Shown piece after piece: positions 1 through 11,647 of a stretch of 64,000 nt of DNA; position 1 is the stretch's first letter; each line of letters opens with the position of its first letter. The stretch is taken from positions 5,952,001-6,016,000 of the forward strand of contig CM037467.1 in NCBI GenBank assembly GCA_021014325.1. Direction: 5' to 3'. The DNA comes from Plazaster borealis (lineage: Eukaryota > Echinodermata > Asteroidea > Forcipulatida > Labidiasteridae). The position numbers and the translations under genes are program-made. The notes beneath the pieces were generated by a model. It did not search any database, was not told where the DNA came from, and saw only the letters and a list, made by a program, of their open reading frames with translations.

Positions 1-213
1 AAAGTATATTCTTATAATATATAAATCGTTTAAGGCTGCATAAAATGCTGCCGTAAAAAGTCAAACTTTTATTCATATCAGTATGTGGACTATAACGCAG
101 TCATGCCGACAAATGCATGGAAACGCGCGCGCGATCGTATTGGCGGTAAATGTATGTTGTGGTTTTGCGGTTACACAGAGCGTGCAGGAAGTCACAAAGT
201 TCAGTTTTAATAC
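1..213. other. No feature seen at left edge
   Basis: AT-rich sequence with no convincing reading frame or repeat. It may continue a feature outside the window. Confidence 0.4.
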
Positions 214-438
214 GTGGTGGTGGCCAGCGAAAAAGGTAGCTTAGACCATTTCTTCTCCATATCAAAGCGCCCGTCTTTGTCTCGCGCTCCAACACCTAAG
301 AGGCAGAGACGGGAAAATACAGAATATTCTGATTCTGATGTGGTACCATCAGAGTATTGCATAGACTCTGCATCCGAGGATTCCGCCGAGGGGAATTTCG
401 AGAAGATGTATCCGTTAGTAATACTGGGAGCGCAGTAG
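214..438 (+). pseudogene. Short open frame with DNA-binding-protein-like composition
   Basis: An open frame of about 74 codons begins at a GTG, not an ATG, so it is an exon fragment or relic if it is real. It carries LDHFFS followed by KRQRRE and an acidic Ser/Asp/Glu-rich stretch. Similar (K/R)xxLDxFF starts with a basic patch occur at the N-termini of zinc-finger and transposase-derived proteins, but this is a weak resemblance with no domain behind it. There is no clear splice site and no downstream continuation. I do not assign a function. Confidence 0.2.
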
Positions 439-1537
439 CACCAACAATAATTTAATTAGTACTCACAGAGCCTAATTTGAGAATGCCGTGTACAACTCTA
501 AATTGATACTTGGTAATCACTGTTGGTAATTTAATCCTTGTATACAGTTTTATCTTATAAAAAAGTTTTATCTCATAAAAATGACAAGTTCTCTAAGATT
601 TGGTTGTTTTCGCAATATTTTGTTACCTGCAAACTATGTAGACTGTTTTAGAATTAGAACTGCATTGGTGTGTATCAGCTGGTGTGTATTAACTATCAGT
701 TAACATATTTTATGATAATCTTGCACTTCTTTGCCCCCCCCCCAAATTTAATCTTTGCCCCCACTTGCCCCCCAAATGAAAATGTCTAGTTACGCCACTG
801 CCTCTCAGGAATGACGAAAGGCGAATGCACGGGATAAATATCCCTTTGGCAGTGGAAAATCAGCACGACGTTAATTGTGGGTACTAAAACAAACAAACAC
901 GATCAGAGAATATTCGATATTTACTCGATCATCTCGTTTTATGAAAGATCGTAATGATTACAATCAATTAATACACAATAAAAACAAATTGTTCTATCAA
1001 AACAAAGTGGTCACGTTTTGAAGAAAAAACAAAAAGGAATACCTTTTTGGTTTATGGTAATGGGCAGGTATTTCTTTGACAGTATTGTGGTATATCGAGC
1101 TAATCAATTGGAAGCTTACATATAAAAAACGTGTGATATTTTCCCACATCATTACCAATCGCGTTTCATAACAATGGCGTTTCGTTGGACAGAGACTTGG
1201 GCTTATTGAATTGACTGTTTGCTCCAGTCTCAATCCGGTCCTTCTGATTGCTGTTTTGGTCATTCACATTGACATTTCATCACGGCACTGTGTGTGTGTT
1301 TGTGTGTAGCTTTTTGTAAAGAACCTTCGTCTATTTCTCATAAATTGTCCCGTTGTTTAGAATTGCTATGTAATTATGAAATTCGGCACGTGGAAAATAA
1401 AACTTTAAGTTAACTTTAATGAGGACAAATTGACGGACAATACGTATTGTACAACAAGCAGGGAGAGCGAATATGCCTTCATCAGCAAATAGCCCGACAG
1501 TTCAGGAAGGACAGTGGTTGGGTAAATGGTCAAACTG
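439..1537. other. Mostly unannotated; remnant of a C-rich element end
   Basis: Nothing coding is seen. At 733-800 a C-rich stretch ends in CTAGTTACGCCACTG. This resembles the terminal word of the short non-autonomous elements whose other end appears at 12484 (CAGTGGCGTAACCAGA). A short TG run lies near 1290-1305. Confidence 0.4.
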
Positions 1538-2175
1538 AGACGAGACTGGTCTACCCGAGACTTGTCTACTCGAGACTGGTCTACCCGAAATGTGTCTACC
1601 CGAGACCCGAGACTGGTCTACCCGAGATGGTCTGCCCAAGACTTGTGTAGGGGAGACTGGTCTACCCGAGACCCAAGACTGGTCTACCCAAGACTGGTCT
1701 ACCCGAGACTGGTCTACCCGAGACTGGTCTACCCGAGACTGGTGTCTGCCCGAGACTGGTCTACCCGAGACTGGTCTACCCGAGACTGGTCTACCCGAGA
1801 CTGGTCTACCCGAGACTGGTCTACCCGAGACTGGTCTACCCGAGACTGGTCTACCCGAGACTGGTCTACCCGAGACTGGTCTACCCGAGACTGGTCTACC
1901 CGAGACTGGTCTACCCGAGACTGGTCTACCCGAGACTGGTGTCTGCCCGAGACTGGTCTACCCGAGACTGGTCTACCCGAGACTGGTCTACCCGAGACTG
2001 GTCTACCCGAGACTGGTCTACCCGAGACTGGTCTACCCGAGACTGGTCTACCCGAGACTGGTCTACCCGAGACTGGTGTCTACCCGAGACTGGTGTCTAC
2101 CCGAGACTGGTCTACCCGAGACCCAAGACTGGTCTACCCAAGACTGGTCTACTTGAGAACGGTCTACCTAGAACA
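1538..2175 (+). repeat. 15-bp minisatellite, about 40 units
   Basis: The unit GAGACTGGTCTACCC repeats almost perfectly, with edge units degraded (for example ACTTGAGAACGGTCTACCTA at 2150). A few 17-bp units contain GTGTCT instead of GTCT, and some units are shortened to CCCAAGACTGG. Because 15 is divisible by three and the unit has no stop in the three forward frames, it produces spurious open frames reading DWSTR, ETGLP or LVYPR. Both flanks are ordinary AT-rich sequence. Confidence 0.97.
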
Positions 2176-2753
2176 AATCTTGGTTTGTGAGTTTGAAGGG
2201 AGTCTAATCAAAGAAGGTATAAGGACGATATCAACTGTAATAACTCTGACCTCGATAGCTCAGCAAGTGCGAATGTGATTTTAAATATAACATTATTGCA
2301 GCAGTTAGAGGGTTTCCCATCGGTTGCTACATGAAACTTCCTTTAAGTTGTTATTTCCTGTTCGAAGCTGTCTAACAGTCAAAATATTTGCAAACTGAAG
2401 AAACGGGTGGGTGTTCAAAAACAGAATAAAACACACCTATTCATTTTTATCGAAGAGATATTTAAGTAATACATTTAAGTATCCACTCAACCACAAGTCA
2501 TTTTCAATTTCCACTGTTTAAAACCCACCACAAATTATCACATACAAAAAAAAACGTTTACGAATCCAATGTGGTTTTGTACATAACCTAATCCCCGGGC
2601 AGACAACGAACGGCCGTCTACCGTGGTTAAACTAATGTTAAAGACAAATTTGAAAAGGTTTTTGTTTAGCACGTGTAATTTTGTCAGTGTCTTACATCGT
2701 GTTGATGATTTATACATCCCAAGTGCTGGAAATCTTTCAACCTAACTATCATA
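2176..2753. other. No feature seen
   Basis: AT-rich spacer between the minisatellite and the inverted-repeat element. No gene, RNA or repeat was recognised. Confidence 0.4.
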
Positions 2754-3150
2754 TTAAAGGCATCGTGCACCTTTGGTAATTGGAGCCTATTGTTTGTTTC
2801 AATCCAAAATAGTTGTAAATATATACCATAAAACTAAACTGTGAAAATTTCATTTCAAAAGGTGGTCTGCTCGAGTTTGAGATGTTGCCGAAAATCTGGA
2901 GCGGTTATGTCCACGCAGGAAGAATAATCGGCATTGAAATACACACTCTGAGAAGCGTTACGCGTAACGCTTCTCAGATTCAAATGTTTTGGGGGATAAA
3001 AAGAGATGTATTTTCCCGTACCGCAGTACTTCGAAGTGAAAAGTTTCGCAAAATGCATTATGCTATCCAAAGCAGCTGTACTTCTTACCAAGTAAGTTTT
3101 TATTGCCATTAATTATCAGAGTCATTACCAAACGTGCACGATGCCTTTAA
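2754..3150. mobile_element. Fold-back/MITE-like element with 27-bp termini
   Basis: The ends are an inverted repeat: TTAAAGGCATCGTGCAC at 2754 faces GTGCACGATGCCTTTAA ending at 3150, with one mismatch over about 27 bp (CTTTGGTAAT against GTTTGGTAAT). The centre holds a perfect palindrome at 2947-2978, half of which is TCTGAGAAGCGTTACG. There is no coding capacity, so it is non-autonomous. The outermost TTAA could be the duplicated target, as in piggyBac-type insertions, but only one insertion is visible. A truncated relative lies at 38325-38490 in the opposite orientation. Confidence 0.85.
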
Positions 3151-3571
3151 GGAAGCACTTGCTTTTTCCACTGTAAAGATACCCTAAGTTTATATTAATG
3201 GTGCATTTTTAATACGCGTCTCATTCATCCTTAAACAGATTAACATTGGTTTATAGCCTATTGGTTGATATACCCCCCAACTGGTTGATTCCACTAAAGC
3301 CGGGCAGCTTGAAGGGTGTTTCAACTGTTTTACAGGTGTTGAATATATATACATAGAACTCAGCTGTGGACTTCTAGTTTGGCAGGCCTACCGGTAATGT
3401 AATGCAAGACAATGTTTAAAACACCAGTAATTAACCATTTTAATTCGCAGTTTTAGAAGAGCGCACTGGCTTGTTCAACCCAATTATGGCCTGCTTTTAT
3501 ATGGTGTAGGTTTTCTCGTCTGACCAGCCTTTATGAACAATGTTGTGTAACGGGTACTGTGAAGTTACAAG
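3151..3571. other. No feature seen
   Basis: Unannotated AT-rich sequence between two inverted-repeat elements. Confidence 0.35.
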
Positions 3572-4018
3572 TAGGGTCATAGACTGGTAAATACTCCAAG
3601 AACAAATGACCGCACAAACTTACTTGGTAAGAACATGGAGGAAGCGGTAAGAAGCACTGCAGCTGTTGATCGTATAAACTATTTTAAGGAAAGATTCCCT
3701 TCGAACTAATATGATTTTGATAATTTTCATCCAAAAGAATTTGAATCTGATTAACGATTCATGAATGAATCGTTTCTTAGATTTCTGAGGGTTGGTGTCC
3801 GTTCGAAAATGCTACTGCCAGAGATGCGGTTAGAACCCGCTGTCAATTCGCTAAACGTGGATAGATTTAACGGTCTTCATATTTTTGCTTTTTTCGCCAA
3901 GTAGACACAGTATTCGCCTGAAACTTTCACGTGTGACTTCTATTGTATCTTTCTTTATAATTTGGCCTTTAAATCAGCAATACGTTGACAAAAACATATC
4001 AATGAACCTACCTTTAAC
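3572..4018 (+). mobile_element. ~446-bp inverted-repeat element, copy 1
   Basis: The ends AGTAGGGTCATAG (left) and, on the other strand, AAAGGTAGGTTCATTG (right) are related. The interior contains AACTTACTTGGTAAGAA and the diagnostic word AGAGATGCGGTTAGAACCC. The same arrangement recurs at 48669-49114 (same orientation, nearly the same length) and at 53449-54193 (inverted, longer). There is no reading frame, so it is a non-autonomous DNA element or relic. Confidence 0.75.
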
Positions 4019-4299
4019 AAAGCTACCGTGGTGAGTTTATACTGACTTCCACAACCGCAGTGTTTCGACTTTAGATAACAACACGACACAACACAAAGTT
4101 GAACTATTTTTCACTGCAAACGCAGCTGTCTACAGACCCAACTTTTTGGGTGGCAAGCATACCTCAATAATATATATTAATTACCATGAACCTCAAATTG
4201 ATCTGGACCACCTGCCGCTCATGATACATGGGTGTGGAGAACCCTTATTTTAACACCAAGGTTCATTGCTGGTTATCTTGATGTGTGTCTGTATTATAT

Positions 4300-4440
4300 T
4301 ACTTTTGGGTTGAACAACGAAACATTCACCAGAGCGGGATTTGAACATGCGACCTCCGGATGAACGTGCTGGCGCTGTACCGTACCAACTGAGCTATCTA
4401 GCTCTAATGTTGGCGGTCTCCCTATTTTGTCAATATCGTT
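4300..4440 (-). mobile_element. tRNA-derived SINE head
   Basis: Read on the minus strand, the sequence has an A-box-like TAGCTCAGTTGG and a B-box-like TGTTCAAATCCCGC, the two internal polymerase III promoter blocks of a tRNA. No proper acceptor stem closes, so this is a SINE head rather than a tRNA gene. The plus-strand copy at 12125-12265 shares the flanking AGGGAGACC-like and GATAGCTCAGTTG words, which shows it is a repeat family. Confidence 0.7.
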
Positions 4441-4550
4441 GTGTAGGGCTCATTACTTTATAATACATTTAAGTATAGTCCTAATACATGACTGCATGAT
4501 CAAAACAAGATTTTTCGTGTAAACTTTGATAAAATATTTTTTCAAACTTA

Positions 4551-4790
4551 ATAAACAAATTGTGGTGTGTCCTTGGGCAAGATACTTTACCATTATTGCT
4601 TTGTTCTTCGGATGGGACATTAAGCCGTAGGTCCCGTGTACTAGGGTTGGCAGTGCACTCAAAAGAACACAGAGCACTTAGGCATATCATGGAAGAGTAG
4701 GGATTAACCCCAGTGTTTCTGGCTTACATAGCAAGCACCCTTGTTTACAGGGTTCCTCAGGCTTGCGAGCTACAGTGATTAAATTCATAA
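4551..4790 (+). mobile_element. Headless SINE body
   Basis: The words CTTCGGATGGGAC, AAGCCGTAGGTCCCGTGT and a following AGTGCACT..AAAGAAC occur in the same order in the complete SINE at 36628-36910. The tRNA-like head is missing, so this is a 5'-truncated copy. Confidence 0.7.
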
Positions 4791-5654
4791 CAATAATATG
4801 TAATAATAATAATAAACCACATGTCATGAGAATTAGTTCCATCTGAAAGATTGCAATGTGCGAGAAAAAAAGAATTTTCTAAATAAGAACGTGCCCAAAA
4901 TACCTGATAAGAAGTTACTTCTATGTGTCCTAGGAAGAATGGACAGGCTATAGGCCTACACCCAACTTGATTATGTTTTAACAGGTTGGTTGTATGGTGT
5001 GATTATTAATATATATATGAACAGAAATTATGTAATTTATTAAGATGCTGTATTGTTTAGATCATGTTTTATTTGTTCCTTTTTTATTACCCGTAAAATG
5101 TTGCTGTGTTTTACTTTTTATTTAATTGGTGCATAGATTCTACCTGTCAGCAAAACAATATTTCAGAGTATCCAGCAAAATTTATGATGAAAACTGCGTT
5201 GGCCTTTATTGGCTCGATACAAATCTGTAAGCCGTAAAAAGAAATATCACGAAAAGGTGGGTGTCGGGAAAACCAGAATTGCTTTTATTTGCTTGCTCTG
5301 TAAAGTATCTCTCTAAAATTGGGTCCTTGTTTATTTTCCAAGCTTGACATTTTAGCAAATAAATAATCAATATAGTCATAACGCTGTGTCAAAATATGCA
5401 ATTTGTTACAGGAATTATTACAAATGGAGGTTCAATGTCCAGAATAACTCAAATAAGTAAAAGTCGTATACAAGAAAGAGATGATGGCCTATAAGATGCA
5501 TTGACAATACGAGGAAGGTGACTTTAAAAACTCATAATTTATATCCATATGAAATTCACATGTGCCCCAGAAATATAATTGTTGTAAATAATATTTGTTA
5601 TGTAGGAAGGGGCGGAGGATGGGCTGCACAAGGTTTCAATTTGATTACCGAAAA
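4791..5654. other. No feature seen
   Basis: AT-rich sequence with short ATA/AT runs. No convincing frame or repeat was recognised. Confidence 0.4.
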
Positions 5655-5850
5655 CAGGGGCGGATCCAGGATTTTCCAAACGGGGGGGCGTGAAAATATA
5701 CCAAGCAGCAAAATCTTCCCTTCCCCATTTCTCCCCCCCCTTCTCTCTCTCTCCCTCTTTTTTTCTTTTCTCCCTCATTTTTATTTTTTTTTTTATTAAA
5801 ATGGGGGGCGTGCGCCCCCCCACGCCCCCCCCCCCTGGATCCGCGCCTGG
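5655..5850. mobile_element. Short C/G-tract MITE with GGATCC termini
   Basis: The left end CAGGGGCGGATCCAGG and right end CCTGGATCCGCGCCTGG form imperfect terminal inverted repeats around a pyrimidine-rich, C-run interior of about 195 bp. GAAAA lies just outside both ends, compatible with a short target duplication but not proof of one. There is no coding potential. Similar gggCGGATCCAGG-ended elements are common in animal genomes and are usually classed as non-autonomous DNA transposons. Confidence 0.8.
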
Positions 5851-7781
5851 AAAACACTCATTTTGAAGCCTTGTTACTCTAATATAAAGAACTGCAACAC
5901 AAATGAATGTCTTCGTACCATTTCAAAATACGAAGAAATGTAAACTTTGCAGTCATCTTAATCCCAACCGGAAATTCCTTGTTTTCAAACTTTGTTTAAT
6001 TACGGTCTGTACTCTTTTAACCAGAGCCCTAACTAATTCAGATCAAACTCCAGATCATAACATTATAATTGATAGAATGCTTTGTTGAGTTTCTCCTCTG
6101 GTAGTAGCGTCGTTTGCGTGAAGACTAGTATTACAAGAACAAGCTTGGGCAACTGATGCTACGCAAAGAATAAATACACATCCGATTTGGAAACTACTTT
6201 TAAGATTGATTAAGTTAGTCGTCATCCTGCGTATAAAACACACGGTCCTTTCCTGACAATTTTGAGGCCATCAAATACACTTACCTTCTTTCCGGCGCAG
6301 AGTTAGTTACAGATGCTTCCTCACACGTTTTGTTCCGCTCTTGTTTCTCTTGCCAGCTATTATATCGTTGACTATGTCTGTCCTTCGCAGTGAGAATGAC
6401 TAGCGTGTGCGAAGCGGCTCGACTTTTTTTTACTGCCTCTTGTTTTTCACACTCACTATATACCAAAACGTCTGGAATTGAGTTCCAATTGCAAAGAGCT
6501 TATCACTGGTTTTTATGCATAACATATAGATGGCCACTCCCTCTATTCCATGATTTACAGTGATCGAAAAAAATACCTTCTGCGCAGTTGCAACAAATTC
6601 ACACATTGCGCCAAAACGGCTAGTTTCAATGTGCAAAGCACACGTGTGACTATGCGAGTGTAGTAGCGTATTAACCTATACAATTCCACATATTCAACGT
6701 GACTATGAATTTCAATAGATTTACAGACCATTAAAGGAAAAAAACTTATACAATTCCTGGTTTTGAGTTTCACAAATAAGTAAAGATTTCTCACTCTACA
6801 AATTAAATTCAAGACCCGTTTCAAAGTATCGATATTTGGTCGGATAAACACTTTACAAAACAAAGGGTTTGTTTCATATAGAAGGGACTTTGAAAACAGC
6901 ATTTTGGAATGAATTGACAAATTGATTATTTGATTGATCTGTTTCAATCAACATAACAATCAATGTTTTAAAATACATGCAATACGACAGCTAGTATACA
7001 CAAATAAATAACCATTCTAGAGGATTATGTAACAACAGTAGAAACAAGAACAGATCTGTTTCTCAAGCAAATGTTTTACTTGTTATAAAAACAGTTTTTC
7101 TTTACAGAATTAAAATTGGCCAATCGATTTTAATTTATAAAGCATTACAGAATTAAACAAGCCAATCTTAAAATATCGTCCTGGTTTACTTTTGCGTATT
7201 ATGCATGAGACTTCAATGAAATGGATGAAAAATTCATTCGGGTTTTTATTTCAATGACTTACGATTTATGTTATTCTTAAAACAGCAACTATCATTTTGA
7301 ATAAATGGCAAATGACACAACCAAACCGAATTTGACCAATTTTGAACACATTAAATTACCACGTTCACTAATGTTTTAATGTTTTAAACTATATTGCAAA
7401 TGGTTGAGGAACAATGTGCTCAAATAAAATTTCCTTTCAAGGTAATTTGAAATAAATAACAAATTACAGTTACTTTAATAAATGTCATTCTTTTGATTAA
7501 CTACGTCCCCTTGCATCCCAACCCTTCCATATACACAAATTAAAATATGAATAAATAAAAAGGTCATTACGCCAAGCACGGAAACGGGGGCATTCTAATA
7601 AAACCTACTTGCATTTATTTAAATTTTGCACTAGCTTCAGGAAAATTTTGAATTCAAATTATAAATTTCATTTTCGTAAGTTCTCCATCTTTGGAGTACC
7701 CAACATATTAAGAAAACTCTTAAGCTTTAATAATGCTCATTTATGTGATCTTGGTTGGTATTACAACATGTATTTTACAAC
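5851..7781. other. AT-rich, no feature supported
   Basis: Open frames of 60-130 codons occur on both strands, the longest on the minus strand at 6555-6947. None has a recognisable domain, a codon pattern unlike its surroundings, or convincing splice signals. Nothing is annotated. Confidence 0.4.
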
Positions 7782-8103
7782 GTTATGTCCGACATGAACC
7801 ATTATGTCCGACATGAACCATTATGTCCGACATGAACCATTATGTCCGACATGAACCATTATGTCCGACATGAACCATTATGTCCGACATGAACCATTAT
7901 GTCCGACATGAACCATTATGTCCGACATGAACCATTATGTCCGACATGAACCATTATGTCCGACATGAACCATTATGTTCGACATGAACCATTATGTCCG
8001 ACATGAACCGTTATGTCCGACATGAACCGTTATGTCCGACATGGACCGTTATGTCCGACATGAACCATTATGTCCGACATGAACTATTGTGTCCGACATG
8101 CGA
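7782..8103 (+). repeat. 19-bp minisatellite, about 17 units
   Basis: The unit ATTATGTCCGACATGAACC repeats with near-perfect identity from about 7800 to 7995. Towards the right edge the units diverge (ACCGTT, ATGGACC, ATTGTGTCC). GTCCGACAT has partial dyad symmetry. The period is not divisible by three, so frames shift from unit to unit. Confidence 0.97.
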
Positions 8104-8231
8104 GTTGGACGTCATTATTTCAACGCATTTTCTCGACCCACTTTCTCCGACTGACCATTTCTTGCAACTAATAATGTCCAGCAGTACAAGTTCCTCACAA
8201 AACACGGAAGCAATGTTTGGATTATATCTCT

Positions 8232-8436
8232 GAACCTATATCCATTATTGTGATGAGAAATTCGCAGCATTGATAAGGTACAAGAAGAGGATTTTCTTTA
8301 AACTAGAGGATGGCAAACCAACAAAGTTTCATCCCTTAAAATTAGTTGGACAAGCTGAATGCGAACGTGTGCATAGAAAGAAAACTGTGGAATATACTAT
8401 TTATTTTGTTGCACTGTTTTTGAAAGAATTACATTG
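8232..8436 (+). pseudogene. Met-less open segment, possible decayed coding sequence (part 1)
   Basis: A stop-to-stop frame of about 66 codons reads as a plausible globular protein segment (for example KKRIFFKLEDGKPTK and GQAECERVHRKKTVEY), rich in charged residues and unlike the surrounding AT-rich frames. It has no ATG and no strong acceptor. Two more such segments follow on the same strand at 8877-8996 and 9065-9211. They may be exons of an unrecognised gene or pieces of a dead element. I recognise no family. Confidence 0.25.
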
Positions 8437-8876
8437 AATCATCTGATCTGATACTTCGTACAGGTCTTGGTCTATAGACCAAAACCTATATGAAATTTCA
8501 TAGAGCAACAAATATTGCTTACACATTTCTCTACTGAGTAAAAAGGAACAGGAAGCTCCATCAACAACAAAAATAACGCAGTATTTCGGCTACAGTATCC
8601 CTTTTTGATCATTAGCGTTTTTGCACCATAGCAATTTGAATACTTAACCCGCATGATATTTGATCCATAACACAAGCGCAGAGGGTTGGTGAGTTGTCTG
8701 AATAATGCAGTTTTGAGTAGCAACCTCTACATCTCATGTCAAAGTTTTAGAATTGTTTTCCCGTATAATTGTTATGATTGAAGTACATTTAGAAAATTGT
8801 ATTTATTTCATTTAACTTACACATGTGTTCACTTCTTAATGCCATACTTGCTGGTAATTTGCTTTGTGGTGAATCA

Positions 8877-8996
8877 GGGAAGGAGCGAAAAAAAGATTGC
8901 TCGAAAATGACAATAACATCATCCTGCATACAATTACCACAAGTCCAGATAACATAGTCGACCTCGATGGTGCTATTGTATCAGTATTTTACAATT
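8877..8996 (+). pseudogene. Open segment, possible decayed coding sequence (part 2)
   Basis: The stop-bounded frame carries KKRLLENDNNIILHTI and SPDNIVDLDGAIVSVFYN and then a TGA. It is on the same strand as the neighbouring segments and has a similar protein-like composition. The family is unknown. Confidence 0.22.
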
Positions 8997-9064
8997 GAAA
9001 TAGGGGGGCAGCGACAGAGCGAGAATTCTGACTGGGGTAAGGATAAATATGGACAATAGGTTTA

Positions 9065-9211
9065 ATGAAACATGATTATGACAATGCAAATAATGTGGAA
9101 GAAAACGTAAATCAATCATTTGCTTGGTTAGAGAAAAAGAAAAAGCCACATCAATGTGATTATTTATCAGTGGTTGGGGATCTTACTGCCTACCATATAG
9201 AGGTTGATAGA
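9065..9211 (+). pseudogene. Open segment, possible decayed coding sequence (part 3)
   Basis: The frame begins MKHDYDNANNVEENVNQS, then has a Lys-rich stretch and ends at a TGA near 9210. Beyond that stop the same frame still reads sensibly (KAEYEDANNGHKHGERSA), suggesting one nonsense mutation in a formerly longer frame. EYEDANN after the stop echoes DYDNANN before it, hinting at an internal repeat. No family is recognised. Confidence 0.22.
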
Positions 9212-9406
9212 TGACACATCAGCGGAGTTTCAAGATTACTGAAAGCTGAATATGAAGATGCAAATAACGGGCACAAACATGGAGAAAGATCTGCCAGGGT
9301 TAGAAACTTTTGGATCCATATTCTTCTATCATTTCTTTCCCATTATATGGTTTAAAACTGAGGCTGGCAAAATAATCCTCTGGTTTCCTTCATAGCCACA
9401 CTTGTG

Positions 9407-9735
9407 CGATGACATTGGTTACACTGATGTGCCAGAAACAACGATGACAATGGTTACACTGATGTGATAGAAACAACGATGACATTGGTTACACTAATGT
9501 GATAGAAACAACGATGACATTGGTGACACTGATGTGATAGAAACAACGATGACAATGGTTACACTAATGTGATATAAACAACGATGACATTGGTTACGCT
9601 GATGTGATAGAAACAACGATGACATTGGTTACGCTGATTTGATGGAAACAACGATGACATTGGTTACGCTGATGTGATAGAACAATGATGACATTGGTGA
9701 CAATGATTGGAATGGCAAAGAACGATGACATCGGT
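9407..9735 (+). repeat. 35-bp minisatellite, about 9 units
   Basis: The unit starts ACGATGACATTGGTTACACT and continues AATGTGATAGAAACA. The spacing between ACGATGACA blocks is exactly 35 bp (9441, 9476, 9511). Units alternate between ACACT and ACGCT and degrade at the right end, where only GATGACATTGGTGA words persist to about 9810. Confidence 0.93.
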
Positions 9736-11439
9736 GACATAAACGTACACGTGTGTTGCATCGACGACGGTTGCAAAAATGAGGTCATTGGTGATGTCAC
9801 GACGATGACATTCTGCAAAAGTTATGAGAGTGAGGACATCATATTTATAAGAATTACATCAACAAGGACATTGGAAACATTGAGGAGGACACTTGGCTTT
9901 CATTGATATATTTGTAATTATATGAAAGCACTGGCGTTGGTGCTGCTAAGACTTTGGTGGAATTGCTTGGGGAAAGGTTTAAAAACGGAAAAAAACTAAA
10001 AGTTTCTAAAAGAGGACATTTGTTACATAAACATCCGTGACGTTTTTGTGGAGAGCTGCATTTGTTGCAAACAAGAAGCCATATTATTCCCATTGGTTTC
10101 ATCGACTTTCTATATCCCAATCAAAACAAGAAATGGATTTGTGATAAGTATTTCAACGAAACAAGTATATCTATGAGTCCCCAACTATCGATATTAATTT
10201 TTATCTAATTTTTTAAAAATCGTTTTCAAAATACAAAAATATTTGCAGATGTCTATGTCCAAATACTCAAACCGGGAATAGAATGGTACTGTGTGCTTGA
10301 AGAATACTTCAATATCTTAATTGCGTAATGATAGTCAATCGTTTGAGGAGGTCTCTTGGCATGTGCTTTTACTGTTTTGACATGGAAGATTTAGTTGAAT
10401 AATGACTCAAAGGCTTAACATCTTACTACTTAGTTTACCACTCAAATGACAACATGTGTGTGATAGGAAAGTTCAAAGCTTTCAAGTTGTTTCACAAAAT
10501 GAAAATCTGCTTTGGTAATTGTTGGGCGTGGGGCATCGAGGCTAACCGATTAGGATAACAACAACACCGTTCAACTTTATAATAGGCACTGAATCTCATG
10601 TGCACGCTATTTATTTTCGTATGCGGACTAAATGTGAAAAACCTTTTGGGGCTCCGTAGTTTTGGGTGTATTTTGTTTTCTTGTATAAAGTAATTGTATT
10701 ACAAACAATTGTGTATTATGTGCAACTAGACAAAAAGATACCGGTTTCGTTAGGATTTTTACAATGAACAGAACAGAAACTTAAGTTCAAAATGGCACAG
10801 GCCGTGCGTGTCAAAGAGAGTCATCATATTTAAAGGAATTTTGCTGTAACTTACCCGATATGATTCCAAGAAAGCACTAAGGATATCAATCCAACTTGGC
10901 AGTTTCCAAAGTAGATCAGTGACATCAGGTTTGCAGAAATCAACAATATCTTATTTTGATATAAATATCGTAATAAGTCCCATTTAGTAAGAATATAAGC
11001 GTACTGTTCCAGTTTGACCTTCAATTCAAACTTGACTGTATTTCGATAAAAACAGCCCAGGGAAGACTCACATAGTTCAATGCTATAGGATACAGTGTGC
11101 CGTCTTAAAACACATATGAAGAACACGTTCGACTATTTCTGGGATCAAGAAAATGATTTTAGGTTTGTTTTTATATTTTGTGTGATGTTTCTGATCACGA
11201 AACCAAGGGAATAAGAAAAGTGACAAGCATTGTATCCCATATGCCTGAATAAACCTATGGAGAGAAGACGATGAAGAAATCGCAGTCTTAGATTGTAGAA
11301 AAAACACTCAATCACGAGGGACTCAAAACCCAATCCAAAGTCCTGTTTCCTGATCTAGCCTGATCCCCGGGGTGGGGTGAGAGGGGAGTTGGATAAGCTC
11401 TGTATACTCAGTGTTTCCCATAGCCCTGTGGAAAAAAAA
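9736..11439. other. No gene supported
   Basis: The left part (to about 9810) still carries GATGACAT words shed from the 35-bp array. Beyond that is AT-rich sequence with no recognised domain, SINE or inverted-repeat element. Confidence 0.35.
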
Positions 11440-11530
11440 CTACACAAGCTACTTGGATGTGATTCGAAACCACGCCCCCCGCATTCTAGAGCCGATGTTT
11501 TAACCAACAGACCATCGAGCGTGTCCATCG
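11440..11530 (-). mobile_element. tRNA-like SINE head (minus)
   Basis: On the minus strand GGTCTGTTGGTTAAAAC (A-box-like) and GGTTTCGAATCACATCC (B-box-like) are about 30 bp apart with a G-rich spacer. A degenerate relative with the same layout is at 14180-14300. It is not a functional tRNA because no acceptor stem can be drawn. Confidence 0.55.
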
Positions 11531-11647
11531 TCTAAATCTGAATTTAAAGCACCCTAATGGAAACATTACATCAGCTTGTAGAGAAGACAATGAAGAAATT
11601 CAGTTATAGAAGTGGGAGGGAAAACCCCAAATAGGGACAATTTTGTT

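Noticed and set aside
1526..2278. 250-codon DWSTR-repeat frame
   Set aside because: Forced by the stop-free 15-bp unit; all three forward frames are open.
6555..6947. 130-codon minus-strand frame
   Set aside because: Composition follows the local AT content, with no domain, no splice or promoter signals and no repeat explanation. Treated as chance.
7782..8103. CRISPR-like regular repeats
   Set aside because: Units are head-to-tail without unique spacers, and the genome is eukaryotic. The same holds for the other arrays.
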